Below are positions 53,413-62,066 of a stretch of DNA of 64,000 nucleotides, one piece after another; position 1 is the stretch's first letter, and every line of letters starts with the position of its first letter. The position numbers and the translations under genes are program-made. Below the pieces are notes generated by a model. It had not been told where the DNA came from. It made no database searches and was given only the letters and a program-made list of their open reading frames with translations. Source of the stretch: Actinoplanes lobatus (GTDB lineage Bacteria > Actinomycetota > Actinomycetes > Mycobacteriales > Micromonosporaceae); contig NZ_JACHNC010000001.1 of assembly GCF_014205215.1 (NCBI RefSeq), positions 4,593,001 through 4,657,000 on the forward strand. Reading direction: 5' to 3'.

Positions 53413-53484
53413 GCGAGCTTGCGAGCGAATCATCAGGCTCAGTCTTGAACTCATGGCGACGCCGGAGCGAAGCGGAGGTGGCGC
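53409..53484. repeat. Repeat-like insert between livF and livH
   Basis: The only gap in an otherwise overlapping operon. It holds two quasi-palindromic strings, GAGCGAGCTTGCGAGCGAAT and GGAGCGAAGCGGAGGTGGCG, and encodes in one frame MSELASESSGSVLNSWRRRS, which reads like a dispersed repeat rather than a gene. The second string doubles as the livH ribosome site (GGAGGTG). Confidence 0.4.
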
Positions 53485-53485
53485 C

Positions 53486-54346
53486 ATGAGCGATCTCATC
53501 GGATACCTGGTCACCGGGCTCGGCATCGGGGCCGGGTTCGCGCTGGTCGCCAGCGGGCTCGTGGCGATCTACCGGGTCACCCGGGTGGTCAACTTCGCCC
53601 AGGGCGCGTTCGCCGTGCTCGCCGCCATGCTGGCCGCCTCCCTGCTCGGCGCCGGCGTCCCGCACGGCCTCGCCGAACTCGGCGGCGTCACGCTCGGCGC
53701 ACTCACCGGCCTCATCGTCGGCGCCGTCGCCATCGGGCGCCCCGGCACCAGCCCCGGAACCTCGCTCATCGTCACCCTCGGACTGGGCGTGCTGGCGTAC
53801 GCCGTCGAGATCCTGATCTGGGGAGACCAGCCACGCTCCTACCCGGGCGTGCCCGGCGTGGCCGACCTGGCCGGCGCCCGGCTCCAGGCCCACTACCTGC
53901 TGATCATCGCGGTCACCGTGCCGGTCTTCGCCCTGATGGCGTGGTTCTTCACCCGCACCGACCTGGGCCGGGCGCTGTCCGCCTGCGCCTCCAACCGCTA
54001 CGCCGCCCAGGTCGTCGGCATCGACGTACGCCGGATGGGCCTGCTCGCCTTCACCATCGGCGGCGCCCTCGGCGGCCTCGCCGGAGTCCTCACCACACCG
54101 GTGCAGCAGGTCACGTTCGACAGTGACGTCGCCCTGATCGTCAACGGCTTCGCCGCCGCCGTCCTCGGCGGCCTCACCCGGCCGGTGATCGCCCTCGCCG
54201 GCGGGCTCCTGCTCGGCGTGGCACAGACCCTGGCCGCCGGCTACGGCGGCGGCGCCTACCAGGTGGAGGTGGCCCTCGTGCTGATGCTCACCGTCATGAT
54301 CGTCCAGGCGGCCCGCACCGGGCCGGTCGTGGAGACCGCCCGATGA
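53486..54346 (+). CDS. LivH-like ABC transporter permease
   Basis: 286 residues from ATG 53486 (GGAGGTG upstream). About eight membrane helices; LivH motifs VNFAQGAFAVLAAM near residue 40 and SNRYAAQVVGIDVRRMGLLA in the coupling loop near 175. It overlaps livM by 4 bases. Confidence 0.87.
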   Translation: MSDLIGYLVTGLGIGAGFALVASGLVAIYRVTRVVNFAQGAFAVLAAMLAASLLGAGVPHGLAELGGVTLGALTGLIVGAVAIGRPGTSPGTSLIVTLGLGVLAYAVEILIWGDQPRSYPGVPGVADLAGARLQAHYLLIIAVTVPVFALMAWFFTRTDLGRALSACASNRYAAQVVGIDVRRMGLLAFTIGGALGGLAGVLTTPVQQVTFDSDVALIVNGFAAAVLGGLTRPVIALAGGLLLGVAQTLAAGYGGGAYQVEVALVLMLTVMIVQAARTGPVVETAR

Positions 54347-55350
54347 AACGCTGGATCCCGGCCGGGCTGCTGCTCGCGGTGCTCACCCTGCTGCCGCCGC
54401 TCCTTCCGGAACGGCATCTCGCGACGTTCGTGCTGCTCGCCCTCGCCGCGACGGTCACCGTCGGCGTCTCCCTCCTGATGGGGTACGCGGGACAGGTCTC
54501 GCTGGGACAGGCCTCCTTCTACGCGATCGGGGCGTACGCGGCCGGCCTGCTCGCCGTCCACGGTGTCCCGCCCCTGCTCGGCCTGCTCGCCGCCCCGGTG
54601 ATCGCGGCGGTCGCGGCCACCCTGCTCGGGGCGCCACTGCTCCGGCTACGCGGCCACCACCTGGCCTTCGCCACCCTGGCGGTACAGCTCATCCTGCTGT
54701 CACTGCTCGCCCAGGCCGACTGGGCGGGCGGCGCGATCGGCCTCCAGGGCATCCCACGGTTCTCGATCGGCGGTTTCGAACTGCGTGAAGACCTCGGATA
54801 CGCGTACGCCGCAGGCTTTGTCCTGATGATCGCCGTGCTGATCGCGCGCAACGTGATCGAGTCCCGCGCGGGCCGCGGCATGCGCGCCGCCGCCACGAGC
54901 GAGACAGCCGCCGCGGCCAGCGGTGTGGCGATCGGCCGCTACCGGCTGGCCGTGTTCGCCCTGTCCGCCGCCTTCGCCGGCCTGGCCGGTGGCGTCTACG
55001 CCTTCTACCTGGGATATCTGGCGCCCGGCTCGTTCCCGGTGCTGCTCTCCATCGAGTTCGTGGTGATGGCGGTGGTCGGCGGGTTGGGCACGATCGCCGG
55101 CCCACTGGTCGGCGCCACCGTTGTCGTCCTGCTGGTGCAGGTGCTCAACACCCTGGGTACCCAGCCGGGCATGCCCGGCTACGCCCCGGCCGTCCTCTCC
55201 TACGCCGTCTACGCCGTCGTCCTGATCATCTGCGTCCTCTACCTACCCCGAGGCCTGGTCCCGGCCATCCGAACCGCCAGCACCCGCCTGACCGGCACCC
55301 GCAGACCGCCGACCCACCCGGCCGCCCTTCCACCACTCACCCAGCCGTGA
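54343..55350 (+). CDS. LivM-like ABC transporter permease
   Basis: 335 residues, ATGA overlap. About nine membrane helices with YAGQVSLGQASFYAIGAYAA near residue 47 and GIAIGRYRLAVFALSAAFAG-like coupling segment near 190. Completes a full KGFHM-type importer. The C-terminus has a Pro/Thr-rich tail. Confidence 0.87.
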   Translation: MKRWIPAGLLLAVLTLLPPLLPERHLATFVLLALAATVTVGVSLLMGYAGQVSLGQASFYAIGAYAAGLLAVHGVPPLLGLLAAPVIAAVAATLLGAPLLRLRGHHLAFATLAVQLILLSLLAQADWAGGAIGLQGIPRFSIGGFELREDLGYAYAAGFVLMIAVLIARNVIESRAGRGMRAAATSETAAAASGVAIGRYRLAVFALSAAFAGLAGGVYAFYLGYLAPGSFPVLLSIEFVVMAVVGGLGTIAGPLVGATVVVLLVQVLNTLGTQPGMPGYAPAVLSYAVYAVVLIICVLYLPRGLVPAIRTASTRLTGTRRPPTHPAALPPLTQP

Positions 55351-55434
55351 CCATCACTTTCCGGCGGCTGTCCAGCCACGGCCGGACTCAGCCGAATCCG
55401 CGATCCCTCGCCAGCAGGACGCGTTGCCCGGAGA

Positions 55435-55482
55435 GATCTTGGCCGATTTGCCACCGTTGCGGGTGGCAAGTCGTTCAAGATC
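55435..55482. repeat. REP-like hairpin, distant copy
   Basis: GATCTTGGCCGATTTGCCACC, a short loop, then GGGTGGCAAGTCGTTCAAGATC: an imperfect 48-base hairpin of the same family as four copies at 62.07-62.57 kb. The rest of the 300-base gap before the hydrolase gene holds only a short acidic open fragment with no start that I trust. Confidence 0.6.
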
Positions 55483-55649
55483 GCACAACACGACATTCGG
55501 GCGCAGTCGCACGACGGCGACGACGAGGCCCTGGCGAAGGAGCGCGCGCTGACCGAAGCGTGCCACCTCGCTGAGGAGAAGCAGGGTCCCGAGCCGACGT
55601 GAACGAGGTCGCCACGCTCAACGGTGACGACCTCCAGCAGGTTTCTTGA

Positions 55650-56522
55650 TCAGGAACGGTCGAGGGTTCCGCGGAGAGTGGCGGCGAATGAGTCCGGGTC
55701 GCCGTGCTGGCCGAATTCGCCGCCCAGGAAGCCGGCGTGGTTACCCGGGAAGACGGTCGGTTCGAGGTCGAGGCGGCCGGCGACCGCGAGGCCGGCCCGA
55801 TGGGCCAGTTCGTCGGTGGACTCGGCGCCCACCCCGACCACGATGCGGGTCGAAGCGGCGCGCAGGGCGTCGAAGTCCGGCTCGTAGAGGCAGCAGGTCA
55901 CCAGGTTCTGGCCGAGCAGCACGTCGTCGCGGGAGCCGTCGTCGTCGGCGGGCAGGCCGAAGGTGGCCGGGGCGGGGCCGGGACGCGAGACGAAGTCGGC
56001 CGGGACCGGGCCCTTCAACGAGACGATCTCGATGAACTTGACCATCGCCGGGCCCAGGCCGGACTTCTGGTACAGCTCGCGGATCCCGTTGACCGCGGCC
56101 ACCGCGGTCTCGTGGTCGTCCAGCAGCCGCGTGGTCGGCGGCTCGTGGGCGGCCAGCACCCGGACCAGGCCGGGATAGGCGGCCACCAGGGCCAGCGCGT
56201 TGACCGCGCCGCCGCTGCTGGCGAACAGGTCGACCGGGCCGCCGCCGACCGCCTCGATCACCCGGCGTACGTCGTCGGCGTGCTGCTCCGGCGTCGACTC
56301 CGGCGCCGGATCGGTGCGAACGCTGCGGCCGGTGCCGCGCGGGTCGTAGGTGATGACTGTCCGGTCGGTGAAGTGGCCGGCCAGGGTGACGAAGCCGCTC
56401 GCGTCCATCGGCGAGCCGATCAGCAGGAGCGGGGGAGCGGTGGCCGGCGTGGCCGGCTCACGGACGTCGTAGCGCAGAACCGCGCCGGGAACCTCGAGGG
56501 TGTGCGTCACGGGTTCGGTCAT
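55650..56522 (-). CDS. Alpha/beta hydrolase
   Basis: 290 residues. Oxyanion region LLLIGSPMDASGF, nucleophile elbow LFASSGGAVNALAL (Ser, about 102), acid near VVGVGAESTDELA and His in FPGNHAGFLGG. Fits the epoxide-hydrolase/haloperoxidase-type subgroup. The ATG has no ribosome site but TAGTGT lies six bases upstream, a leaderless pattern. Possibly related in function to the ring hydroxylase upstream. Confidence 0.82.
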   Translation of the reverse strand: MTEPVTHTLEVPGAVLRYDVREPATPATAPPLLLIGSPMDASGFVTLAGHFTDRTVITYDPRGTGRSVRTDPAPESTPEQHADDVRRVIEAVGGGPVDLFASSGGAVNALALVAAYPGLVRVLAAHEPPTTRLLDDHETAVAAVNGIRELYQKSGLGPAMVKFIEIVSLKGPVPADFVSRPGPAPATFGLPADDDGSRDDVLLGQNLVTCCLYEPDFDALRAASTRIVVGVGAESTDELAHRAGLAVAGRLDLEPTVFPGNHAGFLGGEFGQHGDPDSFAATLRGTLDRS

Positions 56523-56528
56523 AGCCCG

Positions 56529-56534
56529 ACACTA
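56529..56534 (-). promoter_or_regulatory. -10 element for a leaderless transcript
   Basis: TAGTGT followed by six bases (CGGGCT) and the hydrolase ATG on the minus strand. Confidence 0.4.
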
Positions 56535-56882
56535 TCCGCCGTAACCGGGCGACCACGGCTCCGCCGCGATCTGCTCGGCATGTCCGTCGGCCAGGCGCCG
56601 CAACAGCGTGAACGACTCCGCTCGGGTCACCCCCGTACGGTGGAACGGCCCCCGGCCCTGCTCGTCGTTCTCCAACACGACCAGATGGCTGTCACCGGCG
56701 AAGACCCCGAGTGACCAGCCGGAGGAGCCGTCCGACAGCCACACGTCGCCGTGCTCCACATCGTCCTCGTCCAGTTCGGCGAGCAGTTCGGTGAGCGCCT
56801 CGTCGGGCACCCGGTCGTCGTAGCCGGTGCCCGTCCCGTACCGCCAATTGATCGTGAAACCCACGCCGACGATTATCGCCAC
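56532..56882 (-). CDS. Small soluble protein, Imm1-like
   Basis: 116 residues from GTG 56882, just 2 bases after the monooxygenase stop. TINWRYGTGTGYDDRVPDEA, then DVWLSDGSSGWSLGVFAGDS and HLVVLENDEQGRGPF. The DGSSGWSLGVFAGD block is like Imm1-type immunity or related small actinobacterial proteins, but no toxin gene is next to it. Function open. Confidence 0.55.
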   Translation of the reverse strand: MAIIVGVGFTINWRYGTGTGYDDRVPDEALTELLAELDEDDVEHGDVWLSDGSSGWSLGVFAGDSHLVVLENDEQGRGPFHRTGVTRAESFTLLRRLADGHAEQIAAEPWSPGYGG

Positions 56883-56884
56883 CG

Positions 56885-58036
56885 TCAGCCGCCGCTGGGA
56901 AACATCGCCGGCTCCTGCCCGGGCGTCAGCGCGGTGGGGCCGAAGAGCCAGTCGATGTACGTGTAGTCGTACACGTCCCGGTCGCGCAGTGTCCGGTTGC
57001 GCCACACACGCTTCTCGCCGTCGTGGTGCCAGAACCCACCCCACGCCCGGGCGGTGGTGAGGACGCGGCGGCAGTGCTCGGGGCGTACGGCGTCGTAGGC
57101 GGCCAGCGCGGCATCCCAGTCCCCGGCATAGCTGGACGCCAGCACCCAGGCGTCCTCGATCGCCATCACCGCGCCCTGTGCCAGGTACTGCAACGGCGGG
57201 TGGGCGGCGTCCCCGGTCAGGGCGATCCGCCCCTGAACCCAGTTCATCAACGGCTCGCGGTCGTACATCCGCCACCACCGGTCCCGCCACATCAGTGGCA
57301 GACCGGCCCGCACCCGCGCGCACGTGCCGTCGAAAGCGGCGTCCAGCCCGTCCGGCGCCCCGGGCGACCGGAAGACGGCGACCTGGTTGAACATGTCGCC
57401 GCCGCGCAGCGGGTACTGCACCAGGTGGCAGGCCGGGCCGACGTACACCACGACGTCCTTGAGGTGCACGTCGAGTTCGGCCACCTTCTCGATCGGCACG
57501 GCGCCCCGGTACGCCACGTACGCCGAATCGACCGGCTCGTCGTCGCTGAACAGTCTCCGGGCGGTCGAGTGCAGCCCGTCGGCGGCGATCACCACCCGGC
57601 CGAAGTGCCCGGCCGCGACCGCGCCGCCCGGCACCTGCCCGAACGAGTCCACCCGTACGTCGGTGAGCAGCTCCACCCCGGCCCGCTCGCAGGCCCGCAG
57701 CAGGGTGCCGTGCAGGTCACTGCGGTGGATCACCAGGTACGGGAACCCGTACCGGCGTTCCACATCGTGCAGATCGAGCCGGGTCAGCACGGCCGCGTCG
57801 ACGGCGTCCTTCATGACGATGTTCTCCGGCAGCACGCCGAGCGACTTCACCTCGTCGAGCAGCCCCCACTCGTGCAGGATGCGGGTGCAGTTCGGGGCGA
57901 TCTGCATGCCCGCCCCGACCTCGCCGAACCTCGGCGCCTGCTCCAGCACCCGGACCCGCAGCCCGCTACGGCTCAGCGCCAGGGCGGTGGCCAGCCCACC
58001 GATGCCCCCGCCCACCACGACCACATCGGCAGTCAT
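56885..58036 (-). CDS. FAD-dependent aromatic-ring monooxygenase
   Basis: 383 residues from ATG 58036 (a TTG 12 bases upstream is possible). FAD motifs DVVVVGGGIGGLATALAL, RVVIAADGLHSTARR (DG) and GRIALTGDAAHPPLQYLAQG (GD). This is the salicylate/3-hydroxybenzoate hydroxylase subgroup of class A flavoprotein monooxygenases. Next to a PaaX-controlled importer it supports aromatic-acid breakdown. The substrate is not known. Confidence 0.85.
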   Translation of the reverse strand: MTADVVVVGGGIGGLATALALSRSGLRVRVLEQAPRFGEVGAGMQIAPNCTRILHEWGLLDEVKSLGVLPENIVMKDAVDAAVLTRLDLHDVERRYGFPYLVIHRSDLHGTLLRACERAGVELLTDVRVDSFGQVPGGAVAAGHFGRVVIAADGLHSTARRLFSDDEPVDSAYVAYRGAVPIEKVAELDVHLKDVVVYVGPACHLVQYPLRGGDMFNQVAVFRSPGAPDGLDAAFDGTCARVRAGLPLMWRDRWWRMYDREPLMNWVQGRIALTGDAAHPPLQYLAQGAVMAIEDAWVLASSYAGDWDAALAAYDAVRPEHCRRVLTTARAWGGFWHHDGEKRVWRNRTLRDRDVYDYTYIDWLFGPTALTPGQEPAMFPSGG

Positions 58037-58137
58037 CTCCGCCGCCAATCCTCGTCACATCGTCCGGTGTCCGATCGAACCATGTAACGACAGCGATGTA
58101 GGTTACGGGCGCTGAGTCGATCAGAGGGGGAGCGATC

Positions 58138-59193
58138 GTGACAACATCCGTGGAACGGGCAGTGCCGGTGGAAACGCCCACCGTGACATTCAGTGCGCGC
58201 GAACGGTGGATCCTGCTGGTCGCCAGCGCATGGCTGGTCATCGGGCTGCAACTGGACGCGTACGCCCACGCCACCACCCCGGAGCTGGAGACCTTCTGGA
58301 CGCCGTGGCACGGCGTGCTCTACTCCGGCATCGCGGCCTCCGGCTTCACCCTGCTGTGGATCATGCGTTCCCGACTGCCCGGCATCCCCACGTACCAGAG
58401 TGTTCTGGCCCTGCCCAACGCGCTGCGCATCCCGCTCGCCGGCATGGCGTTCCTCCTGGTCGGCGGCGGTGTCGACACGCTCTGGCACAACATCTGGGGC
58501 ATCGAGCAGGGCATGGAGATCTTCGTGAGCCCCAGCCACGAGTTCATCATCCTCGGCATGGTCCTGGTCGCCATGGGCCCGACGCTGATGCTCGCCGCCA
58601 ACCCGGGCGACCGGCTCGGCCTCTCCGGCGGCTTCCTCGTCGGCATCTCCACCCTGTTCGCGGCCCTGCCGGTGCACATCTACTCGCTGCACGCCACCGC
58701 TCTCGGCTTCCGCCACCTGGGCACCGACCTCGACCCGGTTCCGGTCTACTCGCCGGACGCGCAACTCGTGCACGGCTACCTGTTCAGCACCATCCTGCTG
58801 CTCGTGCCGTTCCTCGCCATCGGCCGCCGCTGGCCGCTGCCGCTCGGGCTGCCGGCCGCGCTGGTCAGCCTGATCGCCGTGTTCATGCACCTGATGTTCG
58901 ACTCGCAGCGTGCCTGGTGGCCGGCCCTGACCGTGGCCGCCGCCGCGATCGCCCTGGAGATCGTGCTGCGCGCCGTGAACCCGCTGGTCAGGCTCGGCGC
59001 CAACGCCCGCTGGATCCTCTTCGGCCTGATCACACCGCCGGCCGTGTGGGGCGCCGTCCTGCTCGTCGGCAAGATCCAGACCGGCACCACCGGCTTCAAC
59101 ATCCACATCGTGAGCGGGCTGATGGTCCTGACCGCCTTCACCGGGGTGGGCACCGTGCTCGTCGCCCGCAGCATCCACCGTCTCGCCGAGTGA
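58138..59193 (+). CDS. His-rich multi-pass membrane protein
   Basis: 351 residues from GTG 58138 (GGGGGAGC upstream). About nine helices with conserved-looking His sites at their ends: LQLDAYAHATTP, FWTPWHGVLYS, DTLWHNIWG and SPSHEFIILG. This pattern suggests metal or heme binding in the membrane. I cannot name the family. First gene of a three-gene overlapping unit, divergent from the monooxygenase. Confidence 0.6.
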   Translation: MTTSVERAVPVETPTVTFSARERWILLVASAWLVIGLQLDAYAHATTPELETFWTPWHGVLYSGIAASGFTLLWIMRSRLPGIPTYQSVLALPNALRIPLAGMAFLLVGGGVDTLWHNIWGIEQGMEIFVSPSHEFIILGMVLVAMGPTLMLAANPGDRLGLSGGFLVGISTLFAALPVHIYSLHATALGFRHLGTDLDPVPVYSPDAQLVHGYLFSTILLLVPFLAIGRRWPLPLGLPAALVSLIAVFMHLMFDSQRAWWPALTVAAAAIALEIVLRAVNPLVRLGANARWILFGLITPPAVWGAVLLVGKIQTGTTGFNIHIVSGLMVLTAFTGVGTVLVARSIHRLAE

Positions 59194-60050
59194 GGCGGAT
59201 CGTTGTCGCCCTGGTCACCATCGGCTGCACGCTGGTGGTGACCGGCGGGCCGGCCGCCGCGCACGCCGGTGGCCTCACCGCCACCGACTCCCGCGGCCAC
59301 GTCGTCTCCATCACCCCCGCCCTGCCCGGGCTGGAAGTGGTCGCCATCGAGGACGGTGCCCGGCTCCGCCTGCGCAACGGCACCGGCGGACCGGTGACGA
59401 TCCCGGCCGGGGCCACGGTCGCGCCCGGCGCCGAGCACACCTGGACCGACGAACGCGCCACCCCCGACGGCCGCACCGTCGCGGCGGGCCGGACCGTCCC
59501 CTGGACGATCACCCTGGACGCCGACGGCACCCCGGTAACGGTCGACGGCGTACTGGTCGGGGAAGAACGCCCACCCGCGGCCCCGTGGTGGGCCGCCGCC
59601 GCGCTCACCGGCACCGCGCTCGTGCTCCTCGCCCGTAGGCTGCGCCGCGCCGACCTGCTGCTGGCCGCCGCGGGCGGTGTCGCCGCACTGTCCTCGATCG
59701 TCCACGTGACCGGATCCACCCTGGCCGTCGAATCCGCGCCACTCGCCGGAACCTTCCTGAGCGCCGCCGGGATCAACCTCCTCGCCTGGCCGCTGATCAT
59801 CGGCGGCGCGGTGACCGCCCTGCGCGGCCGTGCCACCGGGATCCTCGCGGTCTGCGGGGGAGCGGCCCTGACCGCGGTGTTCGTCCTGCCCGACGTGACC
59901 TCGTTCCATCGTGCGGTCCTGCCGTTCGCGGGTCCCGCCGACCTCGAACGCATCCTGGTCGTCCTGGCCCTCGGCCTCGGCGCGGGCGTCGCGGTGGCCG
60001 GCGCCGGCGTGCTGCGCGACCTGGCCCGCAAAGCCGAGGAAACAGTGTGA
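59190..60050 (+). CDS. Exported/membrane protein with N-terminal AHAGG domain
   Basis: 286 residues from GTG 59190 (GTGA overlap). Signal peptide ending AAA-HAGGLTATDS, so mature protein starts with His, as in CopC-type copper proteins where the N-terminal His binds metal. An exported beta domain (to about 125) is followed by five or six membrane helices. The layout resembles CopC-CopD-like proteins but the helices lack clear motifs. Metal handling is inferred. Confidence 0.55.
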   Translation: MRRIVVALVTIGCTLVVTGGPAAAHAGGLTATDSRGHVVSITPALPGLEVVAIEDGARLRLRNGTGGPVTIPAGATVAPGAEHTWTDERATPDGRTVAAGRTVPWTITLDADGTPVTVDGVLVGEERPPAAPWWAAAALTGTALVLLARRLRRADLLLAAAGGVAALSSIVHVTGSTLAVESAPLAGTFLSAAGINLLAWPLIIGGAVTALRGRATGILAVCGGAALTAVFVLPDVTSFHRAVLPFAGPADLERILVVLALGLGAGVAVAGAGVLRDLARKAEETV

Positions 60051-61963
60051 CCCCAAGCTTGGGGGACTCCGCGAAACCGCCGGCCGGGCACAGCATCGCG
60101 GCCTTCGCGGACCTGCCGCTCGCGCACGGTGTGGGGGAGTCCGCGGACCTGCCGCTTCCCCTCGACCTGGTGTTGCAGGCCGGAGCCGCGACCCTTGTAC
60201 TGTCCTTCCTGATCGCCGGCCTCTGGTGGCGGGAACCACGCCTCAGACCGTCCACGCCACACACCCTCGGCATCGGCCACTTTCTGCGCTACCCGGTTCT
60301 CCTGCTGGCCCTCTACGTCACCGGCTACGCCGTCGCCGGCCCGCGCGGCCCGGAGAACCCGGCCCCGCACGCCCTGTTCGTCCTGCTCTGGGTGGGCCTG
60401 GTGCCGGTCAGTATGATCGCCGGCCCGGTCTGGCGGACGGTCAACCCGCTGCGCACCCTCTTCACCCTGCTCGGCCTCCCACGTCGCGGGCTGCGCCCGC
60501 TTCCGCCCGGCGCCTCCGCCTCCGTCTGGCCGGCGGCCGCATTCCTGCTGGCGTTCGTCTGGTTCGAACTGGTGGTGCCCCATCACGGCGATCCGGTCGC
60601 GGTCGGTCTCTTCCTTCTGGCGTACGCCGTGAGCCAACTCCTTCTGGCCACCCTCCGCGGTGAGGAGTGGTTCGCCCGCGGCGACAGCTTCGAGGTCTAC
60701 TCCGACCTGGCCGGCCGCCTGAGCCCATTCCGCTGGCGCCCACTCCTCTCCGGACTGGCCGGCCCCGTGACCAACGAGCCGACATCGGCCGCTCCCGCGA
60801 TTCCGGCCCCGACATCACCCCAGCCTCCGGCCGAGGCGCCAAGCCCTGCCTTGGCCGCGGCCCCGAGTCCAGCCCAGGCCGAGGCGCCGAGCTCAGCCCT
60901 GGCCGAGGCGCCGAGCTCAGCCCTGGCCGAGGCGCCGAGCTCAGCCCTGGCCGAGGCGCCGAGCTCAGCCCAGGCCGAGGCGCCGAGCTCAGCCCAGGCC
61001 GAGGCGCCGAGCTCAGCCCAGGCCGAGGCGCCGAGTCCAGCCCAGGCCGAGGCGCCGAGCTCAGCCCAGGCCGAGGCGCCGAGCTCAGCCCAGGCCGAGG
61101 CGCCGAGCTCAGCCCTGGCCGAGGCGCCGAGCTCAGCCCTGGCCGAGGCGCCGAGTCCAGCCCAGGCCGAGGCGCCGAGTCCAGCCCAGGCCGAGGCGCC
61201 GAGTCCAGCCCAGGCCGAGGCGCCGAGCTCAGCCCTGGCCGAGGCGCCGAGCTCAGCCCTGGCCGAGGCGCCGAGCCCAGCCCTGGCCGAGGCGCCGAGT
61301 CCAGCCCAGGCCGCGGCCCCGAGTCCAGCCCAGGCCGGGGTTCCGAGCCCAGCCCAGGCCGCGGCCCCCAGTCCAGCCCAGGCCGGGGTTCCGAGCCCAG
61401 CCCAGGCCGGGGTCGCCGTCTGGACGCGGGCCCGGCGATCGCTGGCCAGCGCAGGCCTGGCCGCCTTCATCGCCGTCTGGTGGGGCTCGACCGTCTTCGA
61501 CAGCGCCTCAAGTTCCCCGGCCTGGACCACGCTGACCCGGCACCTCGGCTCCCCGTTGTTCTCGGGGACCGCGGGCCTCGTACTCCTCTGCTCCTCGGTC
61601 TTCCTGGCGGTCCGCTGGACCGCGGGCCGCCTGGACGTGACCATGTCGCTGATCCCGATCGCAGCCGGCTACACCCTCGCCCACTACCTGTCCCTGCTGA
61701 TCACCGAGGGCCCGCGCGGCCTGCTCCTACTGGTCGGTTCGGGCACCACCGCGACGATCACCCCGTCCCCGCAACTGATCTCCTCCGTACAGATCGCTCT
61801 GATCCTGATCGGACACGCCGTAGGCGTGATCGTGGCCCACGACCGTGCCCTTGCCGAACACCCCGGCCGCCCGCTGCTCGCCGTCCTGGCCGACGAGTTC
61901 CCGATGGTCCTCTTCATGATCGGTTGCACCTGGGCCGGCCTGTTCCTGCTCTTCGTCCGTTAG
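60047..61963 (+). CDS. Multi-pass membrane protein interrupted by a 24-copy octapeptide repeat
   Basis: 638 residues, GTGA overlap. N-terminal AHGVGESADLPLPLDLVLQA leads into about five helices (to about 225). Then 192 residues of (E/A/G)(A/V)PS(S/P)A(L/Q)A, exactly 24 units, then four or five more helices. The repeat separates two halves of what seems one transport or enzyme fold and probably sits as a flexible cytoplasmic loop. Third gene of the unit; family unknown. Confidence 0.6.
   Translation: MTPSLGDSAKPPAGHSIAAFADLPLAHGVGESADLPLPLDLVLQAGAATLVLSFLIAGLWWREPRLRPSTPHTLGIGHFLRYPVLLLALYVTGYAVAGPRGPENPAPHALFVLLWVGLVPVSMIAGPVWRTVNPLRTLFTLLGLPRRGLRPLPPGASASVWPAAAFLLAFVWFELVVPHHGDPVAVGLFLLAYAVSQLLLATLRGEEWFARGDSFEVYSDLAGRLSPFRWRPLLSGLAGPVTNEPTSAAPAIPAPTSPQPPAEAPSPALAAAPSPAQAEAPSSALAEAPSSALAEAPSSALAEAPSSAQAEAPSSAQAEAPSSAQAEAPSPAQAEAPSSAQAEAPSSAQAEAPSSALAEAPSSALAEAPSPAQAEAPSPAQAEAPSPAQAEAPSSALAEAPSSALAEAPSPALAEAPSPAQAAAPSPAQAGVPSPAQAAAPSPAQAGVPSPAQAGVAVWTRARRSLASAGLAAFIAVWWGSTVFDSASSSPAWTTLTRHLGSPLFSGTAGLVLLCSSVFLAVRWTAGRLDVTMSLIPIAAGYTLAHYLSLLITEGPRGLLLLVGSGTTATITPSPQLISSVQIALILIGHAVGVIVAHDRALAEHPGRPLLAVLADEFPMVLFMIGCTWAGLFLLFVR
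60833..61408 (+). repeat. 24-bp tandem repeat, exactly 24 copies
   Basis: Consensus GAGGCGCCGAGCTCAGCCCT-GGCC; 576 bases in all. Units differ mainly at two spots (agctca/agtcca and ctg/cag), in runs that suggest block duplication. All six frames stay open over most of it, so long antisense frames here are not genes. Confidence 0.92.
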
Positions 61964-62066
61964 AGATCGTTCGTGGTCGAGGTCCGCGTTGCCCTACGCG
62001 TGACCTCGTCCCGCCTTCTCGTGATCGTCCCGTCCGGTCCGCGCGTGTTCGCTGCCTGCTCCGGCC

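Noticed and set aside
60697..61644. Antisense and alternate-frame long ORFs over the 24-bp repeat
   Set aside because: The repeat unit lacks stops in all frames, so these ORFs are by-products of the tandem array.
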